Shown here: piece by piece, positions 23,564 through 30,924 of the stretch
How the letters are laid out: the number at the start of each line of letters is the position of its first letter
How positions within the stretch are numbered: the first letter of the stretch is position 1
DNA from: JAXLYX01 sp046351215
GTDB lineage: Bacteria > Myxococcota_A > Polyangia > Polyangiales > Houyiibacteriaceae
Assembly (NCBI GenBank): GCA_046351215.1
Contig: JAXLYX010000006.1
Location: forward strand, 310,001 to 374,000
Length of the DNA: 64,000 nucleotides
Reading direction: 5' to 3'
Notes under the pieces: generated by a model
What the model was told of the DNA's origin: nothing
The model's input: only the letters and a program-made list of their open reading frames with translations
The model's database searches: none
Position numbers and translations under genes: made by a program

Positions 23564-24488
23564 GTTTGCCATGAGCGAATTCGATGATGCCGACGTCGCC
23601 CTCCGAGGCCCCAGCCTCGATCAACTCCGGATGTTCGTCGCCGTCGTGGACACGGGGAGCTTCACCGCCGCGGCACGGGCGGTCCGCCGCGTCCAGAGCG
23701 CGGTCAGCCACGCCATCGCGCAGATCGAGCAGGAGCTGGGACTCGCGCTCTTCGATCGGGCCGAGCGGAGGCCCAAGCTCACGGCGGCGGGGCACGTGGT
23801 GCTCGAAGAGGCCCGCCGCGTCCTGCGCGACGTCGATCGCCTGCGGAGTCGCGCCCGCCTCGCCTCCGAGGCGCTCGAGCCCGAGGTCAGCTGGGCGATC
23901 GACTCGCTCTTCCCGATGTCGTGCGTCGTCGAGGTCTGCCGCCTCTTCCAGGCGACGTTCCCGACCGTCGCCCTGACCGTTCGGACGGAGGCGCTCGGCG
24001 GGGTCGCCGAGACGGTGCTCTCCCGGCTCTGCCAGGTCGGCGTGACCCATCCGATCGGCGCGACGCACGAGGCCCTTCGCGCGACGCACCTCGCCACCGT
24101 GCGGATGGTGCCGGTCGCCGCGCCCTCCCATCCGCTCGCGGCCGTCCCTCCGCCGGTCCCGACCGAGCGGCTTCGCGAGCACGTACAGATCGTGGTGACG
24201 GATCGCACGGAGCGGTCGCGTGGGGTCGAGCTCGGCGTGCTCGCCACGCGGACGTGGCGGGTCGCCGATCTCGGGACGAAGCTCTCGTTCCTCCGCGAAG
24301 GGCTCGGGTGGGGGAACATGCCGACCCACATGATCGAGGAGGATCTGCGGGCCGGGACGCTCGTGCGCCTCGAGCCCGAGGAGTGGCAGAAGGAGACCGA
24401 GGTCCCGCTCTCCCTCGTCCTCCGTCACGACGTGGCCCTCGGTCCGGCGGGCACCTGGCTCGTCGAGGCCGTCCGCTCGCGGGTCTAG
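23562..24488 (+). CDS. LysR family transcriptional regulator
   Basis: About 308 residues from the ATG at 23562 (an ATG at 23571 is equally possible). The N-terminal HTH is typical: LDQLRMFVAVVDTGSFTAAARAVRRVQSAVSHAIAQIEQELGLALFDR (read in two overlapping parts), followed by LTAAGHVVLEEARRVL. The C-terminal substrate-binding domain includes FLREGLGWGNMPTHMIEEDL. It is divergent from wrbA and probably regulates it, together with itself, from the AT-rich dyads between them. Confidence 0.92.
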   Translation: MFAMSEFDDADVALRGPSLDQLRMFVAVVDTGSFTAAARAVRRVQSAVSHAIAQIEQELGLALFDRAERRPKLTAAGHVVLEEARRVLRDVDRLRSRARLASEALEPEVSWAIDSLFPMSCVVEVCRLFQATFPTVALTVRTEALGGVAETVLSRLCQVGVTHPIGATHEALRATHLATVRMVPVAAPSHPLAAVPPPVPTERLREHVQIVVTDRTERSRGVELGVLATRTWRVADLGTKLSFLREGLGWGNMPTHMIEEDLRAGTLVRLEPEEWQKETEVPLSLVLRHDVALGPAGTWLVEAVRSRV

Positions 24489-24490
24489 GC

Positions 24491-24551
24491 GCCGCCTCGA
24501 CCTGGGGAGGGTCCGCTTCCCCGGGGGGCCCGAGCTGCTATACGAGGCGGC
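24491..24551 (+). promoter_or_regulatory. Leader hairpin that would mask the DedA ribosome-binding site
   Basis: GCCGCCTCG at 24491-24499 is the exact reverse complement of CGAGGCGGC at 24543-24551. The right arm ends one base before the GTG start and contains the only GAGG-type ribosome-binding sequence. A smaller inner hairpin (GGGGA...TCCCC, 24504-24522) lies in the loop. When folded, the structure would hide the binding site. Confidence 0.5.
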
Positions 24552-25181
24552 GTGCAGCTCATCCACTTCCTCCTCGAGACGCTCCGCGATCCAGGCGAGC
24601 TCATCACGTGGGGCGGCTATCCGGCCCTCGCGCTCGTGATCTTCATCGAGACGGGCGCGATGTTCCCCTTCCTCCCGGGCGACTCGCTCCTCTTCGTCGC
24701 GGGACTCTACGCGAGCCGTGGGGCGCTGGACCTCGCGACCCTGAACCTGCTCCTGATCCCCTGCGCGGTGCTCGGGGACGCGACGTCCTACGCGATCGGT
24801 CGCAAGGCGGGTCCGCACATCTTCAACCGACCCGAGACGCGCTTCTTCAAGCCGGAGCACGTGCAGAAGGCGCATGCCTTCTACGAGAAGCACGGCGGGA
24901 AGGCGATCATCATCGCCCGCTTCATGCCGATCGTGCGCACGTTCGTCCCGGTCGCGGCGGGCGTCGCGCAGATGCGTTACCGCGACTTCGCGGTGTTCAA
25001 CATCGCGGGCGCCGCGCTCTGGATCAGCTCGATGACGGTGATGGGCTACTTCCTCGGCCAGTTCGAGATCATCGGGAAGAACATCGACAAGGCGATCGTC
25101 CTGATCGTCCTCGTCTCGATCACGCCCGGGATCCTCGAGTGGTGGAAGCATCGCCGCGAGGCCGCGGCGACGGGCTCCTGA
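24552..25181 (+). CDS. DedA family membrane protein
   Basis: 209 residues, GTG start. Family motifs are complete: an amphipathic N-terminus, FIETGAMFPFLPGDSLLFVAG, then GDATSYAIGRKAG, FYEKHGGKAIIIARFMPIVRTFVPVAAG and a MGYFLG segment. The F/RF-x-P-x-x-R-T motif and the re-entrant acidic Glu/Asp are those of bacterial DedA proteins, which act as undecaprenyl-phosphate or phospholipid transporters/scramblases and in membrane homeostasis. A distant TVP38-type relative is at 7970-8629. The start codon abuts a strong leader hairpin. Confidence 0.93.
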   Translation: MQLIHFLLETLRDPGELITWGGYPALALVIFIETGAMFPFLPGDSLLFVAGLYASRGALDLATLNLLLIPCAVLGDATSYAIGRKAGPHIFNRPETRFFKPEHVQKAHAFYEKHGGKAIIIARFMPIVRTFVPVAAGVAQMRYRDFAVFNIAGAALWISSMTVMGYFLGQFEIIGKNIDKAIVLIVLVSITPGILEWWKHRREAAATGS

Positions 25182-25196
25182 GACGACGGAACGACG

Positions 25197-25225
25197 AAGG
25201 GGCCGAGCGCGCGCTCGACCCCTTC
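25197..25225. terminator. Bidirectional terminator-like hairpin
   Basis: GAAGGG pairs with CCCTTC around an inner perfect CGAGCG-CG-CGCTCG stem. It lies between the convergent dedA-like gene (stop 25181) and the DSDSGPNAD repeat gene (stop 25245). No long T-run is present on either side. Confidence 0.65.
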
Positions 25226-25244
25226 CTTCGATGGGACGCTGGGT

Positions 25245-25706
25245 TCAGCGGCCGCCGCGGCCGTTGCCCGCGCGATCCGCGTTCGGGCCCGAGTCGCTGT
25301 CGGTGACGTGCGTGCCGCGACCGCGGCCGGCACCGTCCGCGTTCGGACCCGAGTCGCTGTCCGTGATGCCCGAGCCGCCGTTGCCGCGGCCGGAGCCGGC
25401 GCGGTCCGCGTTCGGACCCGAGTCGCTGTCGGTCTGACCGCCGCCGCGGCCGTGGCCGGCGCGGTCCGCGTTCGGACCCGAGTCGCTGTCGCTGCGGCCC
25501 GTGGTGCCCTGGCCTGCACGGTCGGCGTTCGGGCCCGAATCGCTGTCCGTCGCGGCCTTGGCGCGGCTCGGCGACACGCCGACGGCGGTCACCGCGGCGC
25601 CGACGATCGTCGCGCCGAGCATGCCGAGAGCGCCGCGACGCCCCACGCGCGAGGTCGTCACGATGTCAGCGCTCTCCAGAGTCTTGGTCTTCTTCTCGTT
25701 GGACAT
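25245..25706 (-). CDS. Tat-exported repeat protein, five DSDSGPNAD units
   Basis: About 153 residues from the ATG at 25706, preceded by GGGGAGGAGC. The N-terminus has a charged region, then DIVTTSRVGRRGALGMLG, a twin-arginine pair followed by a hydrophobic core (ATIVGAAVTAVG) and a cleavage-like SRAKAA. The mature part is five near-identical units of the form [T/S]-DSDSGPNAD-x-AG-x-G plus a Gly/Arg-rich spacer of 4-10 residues. DSDSGPNAD is invariant in all five. D-x-D-x-G-x-N-x-D spacing recalls calcium-binding loops but is not a standard EF-hand or RTX repeat. No known function. A paralogue with four units lies directly upstream. Confidence 0.85.
   Translation of the reverse strand: MSNEKKTKTLESADIVTTSRVGRRGALGMLGATIVGAAVTAVGVSPSRAKAATDSDSGPNADRAGQGTTGRSDSDSGPNADRAGHGRGGGQTDSDSGPNADRAGSGRGNGGSGITDSDSGPNADGAGRGRGTHVTDSDSGPNADRAGNGRGGR
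25266..25549. repeat. Five imperfect repeats encoding DSDSGPNAD units
   Basis: Five segments of roughly 57-69 bases each contain a 27-base core encoding DSDSGPNAD. Cores differ only at synonymous positions, while the Gly/Arg spacers vary in length and sequence, so the units are not recent exact duplications. Confidence 0.8.
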
Positions 25707-25829
25707 GTCTGCTCCTCCCCGGGAGTCTGGCCACGCTTCGGATCCCCATCTTGTGGCGTGGAGGAAGCGCGGGTGACGCTTCCGTTCCGACCTAGGTTCG
25801 AGTGCGAAGGACGGGCCGCGAACGGGCCT

Positions 25830-25858
25830 ATTCAAAAATATTCCGGCCCCCCTGACAA
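25830..25858 (-). promoter_or_regulatory. Candidate promoter of the five-unit repeat gene
   Basis: On the minus strand TTGTCA (25858-25853) and TTGAAT (25835-25830) are separated by 17 bases, inside an AT-rich island that stands out from the surrounding sequence. It would give a leader of about 115 bases before the ATG at 25706. Assignment is by resemblance to a housekeeping sigma promoter only. Confidence 0.4.
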
Positions 25859-25924
25859 GTCTGTGAGCTTCGCGTCGACACGTGCCCACAGGGGATCCTC
25901 GTGTGGGCCTCGACGGAACGGCGA

Positions 25925-25946
25925 AGGGCGCCTCGAGAGGCGCCCT
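25925..25946 (-). terminator. Perfect hairpin after the four-unit repeat gene
   Basis: AGGGCGCCTC-GA-GAGGCGCCCT: two exact 10-base arms and a two-base centre, 33 bases beyond the stop at 25979. A weak T-containing stretch follows on the minus strand. It separates the two paralogous repeat genes and suggests separate transcripts. Confidence 0.65.
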
Positions 25947-25978
25947 CCGGCTCGGACGTGGCGATGCCGCGACCGGGC

Positions 25979-26368
25979 TCAGCGATGCCCGTGGCCGGCG
26001 CGGTCGGCGTTCGGTCCGCTGTCGCTGTCGCTGCGGCCGGTGCTGCCGTGACCGGCGGCATCCGCGTTCGGACCCGAGTCGCTGTCCGACGCGCCGCTGC
26101 CGCCGCGGCCGTGACCGGCGCGATCGGCGTTCGGGCCGCTGTCGCTGTCGCTGCGACCGCTGCTGCCCCGACCGGCGGCGTCGGCGTTCGGACCGCTGTC
26201 GCTGTCGGTCGCGGCCTTCGCGCGACCGGGCGCGCCGAGACCCACGGCGGTGACGGCGGCGCCGACGACGGTGGCGCCGAGGATTCCGAGGGCGCCGCGG
26301 CGGCCGACGCGCTCCGTGGTGACGATGTCGGTCTCGGTCAGCGACTTCGGGGTCTTCTTCTCGTCCAT
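25979..26368 (-). CDS. Tat-exported repeat protein, four DSDSGPNAD units
   Basis: 129 residues from the ATG at 26368 with GGAGGAGC upstream. The N-terminal half parallels its neighbour at 25245-25706: DIVTTERVGRRGALGILG, hydrophobic core, then GRAKAA. Four units follow, each with the invariant DSDSGPNAD, alternating R-AG and A-AG after it, with short Gly/Ser/Arg spacers, ending HGHR. The twin arginines before the hydrophobic core suggest export in folded form, which is odd for so repetitive a protein unless it binds metal first. Unrecognised family; probably arose with its neighbour by duplication. Divergent from a JmjC-type gene. Confidence 0.83.
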   Translation of the reverse strand: MDEKKTPKSLTETDIVTTERVGRRGALGILGATVVGAAVTAVGLGAPGRAKAATDSDSGPNADAAGRGSSGRSDSDSGPNADRAGHGRGGSGASDSDSGPNADAAGHGSTGRSDSDSGPNADRAGHGHR

Positions 26369-26494
26369 GCGTGCTCCTCCAGGGAGTCGAAAGGGTCAGG
26401 GATCACACGCTGCGACTCCGTGAGGCGTGACCCGACAACTCGGCCGAAGCCTCGGTTGCCGCGGAAGACGTGGGGTGCAGTTACGAACTCGTCC

Positions 26495-26512
26495 CCGAAC
26501 GGTTCCGTTCGG
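26495..26512. promoter_or_regulatory. Perfect inverted repeat upstream of the JmjC-type gene
   Basis: CCGAACGG-TT-CCGTTCGG, exact 8-base arms with a two-base centre, 69 bases before the start of the + strand oxygenase gene and 127 bases from the divergent repeat gene start. It could be an operator or a leader hairpin. Confidence 0.5.
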
Positions 26513-26580
26513 AGATAGAAACACGGAGCCCGTCGGCCACGCAAGGAGCGCCGCCGGGGAGGGGAGTGCGAACGACTGCC

Positions 26581-27771
26581 ATGGCCAAGGACGTCCTTTT
26601 CGATCTCGAGCGCCTGATCCATCCCGTGACTCCGGAGGAGTTCTTCGCGGAGTACTGGGAGAAGAAGCCTCTCCACATCCGTCGCAACGACCCGAAGTAC
26701 TTCGAGCCCTTGCTCTCGCTCAGGGAGATCGACCGCGTGATCACCACGCTCGGTCTCGAGCATCCGCGCATCGAGATGACCGATGCCAAGAAGCGCCTCA
26801 CGCCCGCCGAGTACACGTTCCCGAGCGGGATGATCGACGTCACGCGCCTCTACCAGAAGTTCGCGGACGGGGCGACGATCATCCTGCCGCAGCTGCACGA
26901 CCTCGTGCCCGAGCTCGCGCACCTCTGCCGCGCGATGGAGCAGCGGATCTCGGCGCGCTTCCAGACGAACATCTACCTCACGCCGGGCGGCGACTCGCAG
27001 GGCTTCAAGACGCACTACGACAGTCACGACGTCTTCGTGCTCCAGGTCTCCGGCACGAAGCACTGGCGCGTCTACGACACGCCGGTGCCGCTGCCCTACC
27101 GCGGTCAGCACTTCGATCCGAACCAGATCCGTGCCGGCGAGATCTCCGCGGAGTTCGACATCCAGCCGGGTGACACCTACTACCTCCCGCGCGGCCTCAT
27201 GCACGACGCGCAGACGGCGGCGGGCGGGTCGCTGCACATCACGCTCGGCGTGCTGCACAGCTCGTGGACGGACCTCCTGGTCGAGGCGCTCGCCCAGGTC
27301 GGTCTCAAGGATCCGGCCTTCCGCAAGGGGCTCCCGCCGGGCTTCGCCCGCCCGGGCTTCGATCGCGCGGAGGCGCGCGAGTTCTTCAAGGACCTGCTGC
27401 GTCGCTTCGCGGAGCAGGCCGAATTCGACCCGGCGCTCGACTACTTCGCGGCCGACCTCGTCTCGACGCGGCATCCGCTGATCGAGGGGCAGATGGAGCA
27501 GGTCATGAGGCTCGATTCCCTCTCGGTCGAGAGCCGCGTCGGCGCGCGTCCGAACCTGCTCTTCCAGTTCGAGGAGGACGGGGAGCGCGTGGCGGTCGCC
27601 GCGAGCGGGCGCGAGATCGTCATGCCGGCCCACGCGTCGGAGCCGCTCCGCTTCGCGCTCGCGACGAAGAGCTTCCGCGTCGGCGACATGCCCGGCGAGC
27701 TCGACGACCAGGGCAAGCTCGTCCTCGCGCGGCGGCTGATCCTCGAGGGCATGGTCCACTTCGTCGACTGA
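26581..27771 (+). CDS. JmjC/cupin-type 2-oxoglutarate oxygenase (ribosomal oxygenase-like)
   Basis: 396 residues. The N-terminal EFFAEYWEKKPLHIRR is the hallmark of the RoxA/MINA53/NO66 group. The iron triad is H145, D147 (FKTHYDSHDVF) and H208 (YYLPRGLMHDA), within a double-stranded beta-helix that also holds QVSGTKHWRVYD. A dimerisation and winged-helix-like C-terminal region of about 170 residues follows. Enzymes of this group hydroxylate ribosomal protein residues using Fe(II), oxygen and 2-oxoglutarate; the target here is unknown. Start ATG at 26581. A strong terminator follows the stop. Confidence 0.88.
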   Translation: MAKDVLFDLERLIHPVTPEEFFAEYWEKKPLHIRRNDPKYFEPLLSLREIDRVITTLGLEHPRIEMTDAKKRLTPAEYTFPSGMIDVTRLYQKFADGATIILPQLHDLVPELAHLCRAMEQRISARFQTNIYLTPGGDSQGFKTHYDSHDVFVLQVSGTKHWRVYDTPVPLPYRGQHFDPNQIRAGEISAEFDIQPGDTYYLPRGLMHDAQTAAGGSLHITLGVLHSSWTDLLVEALAQVGLKDPAFRKGLPPGFARPGFDRAEAREFFKDLLRRFAEQAEFDPALDYFAADLVSTRHPLIEGQMEQVMRLDSLSVESRVGARPNLLFQFEEDGERVAVAASGREIVMPAHASEPLRFALATKSFRVGDMPGELDDQGKLVLARRLILEGMVHFVD

Positions 27772-27801
27772 GCCCGATTTCACCCGGAGGGGGGAAGTCG
27801 A

Positions 27802-27833
27802 CGGCCCGCTCGGGATGCCGAGCGGGCCGTTTT
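27802..27833 (+). terminator. Rho-independent terminator after the oxygenase gene
   Basis: CGGCCCGCTCGG-GATG-CCGAGCGGGCCG followed by TTTT: 12 exact base pairs, a four-base loop and a short T-run, 30 bases after the stop at 27771. Confidence 0.92.
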
Positions 27834-27904
27834 CATGACCGCTCGGCGCCGTGCTCCGAATGGGGCTTTGCGATCCGCCGCACCGACACCATCGTACGGG
27901 GGTC

Positions 27905-28321
27905 ATGCGTCTCCAGAACGTCTCCCGCGTGGTCTTCGGCATCCTCTTCGTCGGCATGGGAGTGACCCATTTCCTCCGCGAGGATCTCTTCCTCCGGATC
28001 ATGCCGCCGTACCTCCCGGCGCCCACGGTGCTGAACCGCGTGGCGGGCTTCTTCGAGATCCTCGGCGGTCTCGGCGTGCAGATGCCCGATCCGCTCATCC
28101 GTCGCGTCGCCGGCTGGGGCTGCGTCGCGCTCCTGCTCGCCGTCTACGTCGTGAACATCGACATGGCGCTGCACGGCAGCCCACTCCGCGACGGCACGCT
28201 CGTCCCCGGCGGCAACGCCGCGCTCTGGGCCCGGCTGCCGCTGCAGTTCGTGTTCATCGCCTGGGCGCTCTCGATCTCGAGGCCCGCGCGTGGCCACTAC
28301 GAGGCCGGCGCGAAGATGTGA
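27905..28321 (+). CDS. DoxX-like membrane protein
   Basis: About 138 residues from the ATG at 27905. Four transmembrane segments are visible: VVFGILFVGMGVTHF, NRVAGFFEILGGLGVQ, VALLLAVYVVNIDMALH and LPLQFVFIAWALSI. The GVTHF and FE-x-x-GG-x-G motifs are those of the DoxX/YphA group. Members act in respiratory or sulfur-linked membrane redox in some species, but many have no known role. It stands alone, with terminators before and after it. Confidence 0.85.
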   Translation: MRLQNVSRVVFGILFVGMGVTHFLREDLFLRIMPPYLPAPTVLNRVAGFFEILGGLGVQMPDPLIRRVAGWGCVALLLAVYVVNIDMALHGSPLRDGTLVPGGNAALWARLPLQFVFIAWALSISRPARGHYEAGAKM

Positions 28322-28344
28322 GCGGCGCGCGCCGCTGGAACGTC

Positions 28345-28377
28345 GAAGGCCGGCTCCCTCGCGGGACGCCGGCCTTC
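28345..28377. terminator. Bidirectional terminator-like hairpin
   Basis: GAAGGCCGGC and GCCGGCCTTC form a perfect 10-base stem around a 13-base loop, between the convergent DoxX (stop 28321) and thiolase (stop 28398) genes. A 16-base perfect palindrome at 28321-28336 lies next to it. Confidence 0.75.
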
Positions 28378-28397
28378 GTGCTCCGTGATGCGGGGCC

Positions 28398-29585
28398 TCA
28401 GATCTTCACGAGGACCGAGCTGCCGTGCCCGAAGAGGCCCTGGTTCGCCGTCACGCCCACGCGCGCGCCCTCGACCTGTCGACCGGTCGCCTGGCCCCGG
28501 AGCTGCCACGTGAGCTCGCAGACCTGCGCGATCGCCTGCGCGGGCACGGCCTCGCCGAAGCAGGCGAGACCGCCGCTCGGATTCACCGGCACGCGTCCGC
28601 CGAGCGTGGTCACGCCGTCGCGGAGGAGCTTCTCGGCTTCGCCGGCCTTGCAGAGGCCGATGTGCTCGTACCAGTCGAGCTCGAGCGCGGTCGAGAGATC
28701 GTAGACCTCGGCCACGTTCACGTCCTCGGGGCCGATGCCGGCTTCCTGGTAGGCCGCGTGCGCGATCGAGTCCTTGAAGTTGCGCGTCGGCTCGGGCACG
28801 ACCGCCGCCGAGTCGGTGCCGAGGTTCGGCATCTCCATGATCGTCTGCGGGTAGCGCGGCGTCGCCGTCGACACGGCCGCGATCGTCACGAACTTCGCGG
28901 CGTGCTTGCGCGCGAACTCGACGCTCGAGAGCACGATCGCCGCGCCTCCGTCGCTCGTCGCGCAGATGTCGAGGAGGTGGAGGGGATCGGCGACGACCGC
29001 CGAGCCGAGCACCTCTTCGACGCTCGTCTCCTTGCGGTAGCGAGCATAGGGATTCGCGAGGCCGTGCTTCGCGTTCTTCACCTTCACCTGGGCGAAGTCG
29101 CGGCTCGTCGCGCCGTACATGTCCATGCGGCGACGCGCGTAGAGGCCGAAGTACGTCGGGTTCGTCACGCCCGCCATGCGGAAGCGGACCCAGTCGGGAT
29201 CGTCCGGACGCTCGCCCTTCTGCGGGGCGAGGAAGCCCTTCGGCGTCGTGTCGGCGCCGACGACGAGCGCGACGTCGCAGAGGCCGGCGAGGATCTGCGT
29301 CCGCGCTGCGTCGATCGCCTGCGAGCCCGTGGCGCACGCGCCGTAGGTGCTCGTCACCTTCACGCCGAGCCAGCCGAGCGCCTGCGCGAACGTCGCGCCG
29401 GCGACGTAGCCGGGGTAGCCGTTGCGCATCGTGTCGCCGCCGGCGACGAACTGGATCTGCTTCCAATCGAGGCCCGCGTCCTTGAGCGCGGCCTGCGCGG
29501 CATGAACGCCGTATTCGACGAAGTTGCGCCCCCACTTGCCCCAGGGGTGCATGCCGACGCCGAGAATCGCGACTTCCTTGGCCAT
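28398..29585 (-). CDS. Thiolase family protein, SCP-x/lipid-transfer type
   Basis: 395 residues. The acyl-accepting Cys is C84 in STYGACATGSQA. Motifs of the non-decarboxylating SCP-x type branch are present: ATSDGGAAIV, EVYDLSTALELDWYE, and the C-terminal NPSGGLACFGEAVPAQ with HG in LFGHGSS. This branch includes Ltp2-like aldolases and thiolases of sterol and fatty-acid degradation, which work together with a DUF35 partner. Such a partner is encoded 16 bases upstream, supporting a two-subunit enzyme acting on a large acyl-CoA. Start ATG at 29585. Confidence 0.9.
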   Translation of the reverse strand: MAKEVAILGVGMHPWGKWGRNFVEYGVHAAQAALKDAGLDWKQIQFVAGGDTMRNGYPGYVAGATFAQALGWLGVKVTSTYGACATGSQAIDAARTQILAGLCDVALVVGADTTPKGFLAPQKGERPDDPDWVRFRMAGVTNPTYFGLYARRRMDMYGATSRDFAQVKVKNAKHGLANPYARYRKETSVEEVLGSAVVADPLHLLDICATSDGGAAIVLSSVEFARKHAAKFVTIAAVSTATPRYPQTIMEMPNLGTDSAAVVPEPTRNFKDSIAHAAYQEAGIGPEDVNVAEVYDLSTALELDWYEHIGLCKAGEAEKLLRDGVTTLGGRVPVNPSGGLACFGEAVPAQAIAQVCELTWQLRGQATGRQVEGARVGVTANQGLFGHGSSVLVKI

Positions 29586-29601
29586 GTCGGGTCTCCTCGG
29601 A

Positions 29602-30042
29602 TCAGCCCGCGACGGGGCGCCACTTCCAGGTGAGGTAACGGTTCTCGGCGTCCTCGTGGAGCGTGCCGAGCACGAGCTCCATCTTCATGCCGACCTTCAG
29701 GTCTTCGCAGCGCACGCCCTCGACGCACATGCCGAGGACCGAGAGCTTCTCCTTCTCGAGCGTGACCGCCGCGATCGCGAAGGGCTCGAAGGGGAGCTTC
29801 GCCGGGATGAAGGGCTCGGGCGGCTGGTAGCCCGCGTTCGTGTAGGACCAGAGGGTGCCGGTCCTCGAGAGGGGCACCTCCTCGAACTCCGTGCCGGCGC
29901 AGCCGGGATTCCGGCAGAAGGTCTTCTCCTTGGGGAAGAAGTACGTTCCGCACTTCACGCAGCGCGTTCCGAGCAGGCTCGGCCCCTCCGGCGTGGAGGT
30001 GAACCAGCCCTGGATCGCGGGCACTTCCTTCTTGTCGCTCAC
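29602..30042 (-). CDS. DUF35/OB-fold zinc-ribbon protein, thiolase partner
   Basis: About 146 residues from the GTG at 30042, which has GGGAGG five bases upstream. A rubredoxin-like zinc ribbon is formed by C28, C31, C43 and C48 (RCVKCG and FCRNPGC), followed by an OB fold (TGTLWSYT, PFAIAAVTLEKEKLSVLGM). These proteins are acyl-CoA-binding partners of SCP-x thiolases, Ltp2 aldolases and HMG-CoA synthase-like enzymes. The thiolase gene follows after 16 bases, so the two are surely co-expressed. Confidence 0.92.
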   Translation of the reverse strand: MSDKKEVPAIQGWFTSTPEGPSLLGTRCVKCGTYFFPKEKTFCRNPGCAGTEFEEVPLSRTGTLWSYTNAGYQPPEPFIPAKLPFEPFAIAAVTLEKEKLSVLGMCVEGVRCEDLKVGMKMELVLGTLHEDAENRYLTWKWRPVAG

Positions 30043-30207
30043 GACGGCCTCCCGATTCGGGGGCGGCGATTGCCGCGCGCCCGGAGTAGAACACGTTTCA
30101 CTGTCGGCGCAAGCGCCCCACGTGGAGGGTTGCACGCCCGAACGCGGATCGGGCCTTCCGCGATACGGCTATCGGCGTGATAGAGTCGCGCCGCCTTCCG
30201 GCTCCTC

Positions 30208-30891
30208 ATGATCCAGATCCGCATCCGAACCGAATACGAGCAGGTCGCCGAGGCGATCGCCCACCTCGCTCCCTGGGTCCACGACGACGTGCTCACGCTC
30301 GCGCACGAGCGATCCGTGCCGCCCGCCACCGAGGTCGACTTCCGGATCGCGCTCGAGGACGACACGCGCGTGCTCGAAGGGCGCGGCTTCGTCCGGGGCT
30401 CCGACGATCTCGGAGCGGACGCGCCCCCGCAGGGACGCTTCCAGGTGCTGATCGAGCAGCTCGAATTCGACGAGCGCAACCGCTCGATGTGGGACCGGAT
30501 CCTCCGCGCCGCCCGATCGCCCTCGAGCCCGCCCGGCACGGGCTCGGTCATCCCCTCGCGCCCGATCACCGCGGCCCCGCCGCCCGCGCTCCCGGAGCTC
30601 CGGACGGGCGCCTCGATCCCCGTGCAGCCTTCGAAGGAAGGCGAGACGCGCATCATGCGGTCGGAGGAGCTGCTCCGCGTCTCCTCGACCGATGCCTCGA
30701 TGATCACGGCGGTCGGCGGCGACCCCGCACCGGTCGCCGAGGGCTTCTCGCTCCCCGTGCCGCCCGACGTGCTCGGACGCGCGGAGGCGCTCTCGATGCC
30801 CGGGGGCTCGAAGGGGCCGCTGGACGTCTTGCGGCTCGCGCTCCGCCTCGGCCTCGCGGCTCTCGAGGAGCAGGCGCGGGCGACGGAGTAG
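30208..30891 (+). CDS. Hypothetical protein with PilZ-like N-terminal region
   Basis: 227 residues. The first 90 residues alternate strands and short helices; DFRIALEDDTRVLEGRGFV and RFQVLIEQLEFDERNRSMWDR resemble the strand pattern of myxobacterial PilZ-like modules, but the RxxxR and D/NxSxxG c-di-GMP motifs are not found. A proline- and serine-rich linker follows, then a helical C-terminus (LGRAEALSMPG, LRLALRLGLAALEEQARA). No signal peptide. Stands alone. The assignment is tentative. Confidence 0.62.
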   Translation: MIQIRIRTEYEQVAEAIAHLAPWVHDDVLTLAHERSVPPATEVDFRIALEDDTRVLEGRGFVRGSDDLGADAPPQGRFQVLIEQLEFDERNRSMWDRILRAARSPSSPPGTGSVIPSRPITAAPPPALPELRTGASIPVQPSKEGETRIMRSEELLRVSSTDASMITAVGGDPAPVAEGFSLPVPPDVLGRAEALSMPGGSKGPLDVLRLALRLGLAALEEQARATE

Positions 30892-30924
30892 GGCGAGGGC
30901 GGAGGCGGCGAGGCGCCCCGACGA

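Noticed and set aside
25250..25550. Spaced repeats considered as a CRISPR array
   Set aside because: The repeats are in frame, encode DSDSGPNAD, differ at synonymous sites, and lie in a gene with a signal peptide and ribosome-binding site; there are no cas genes.
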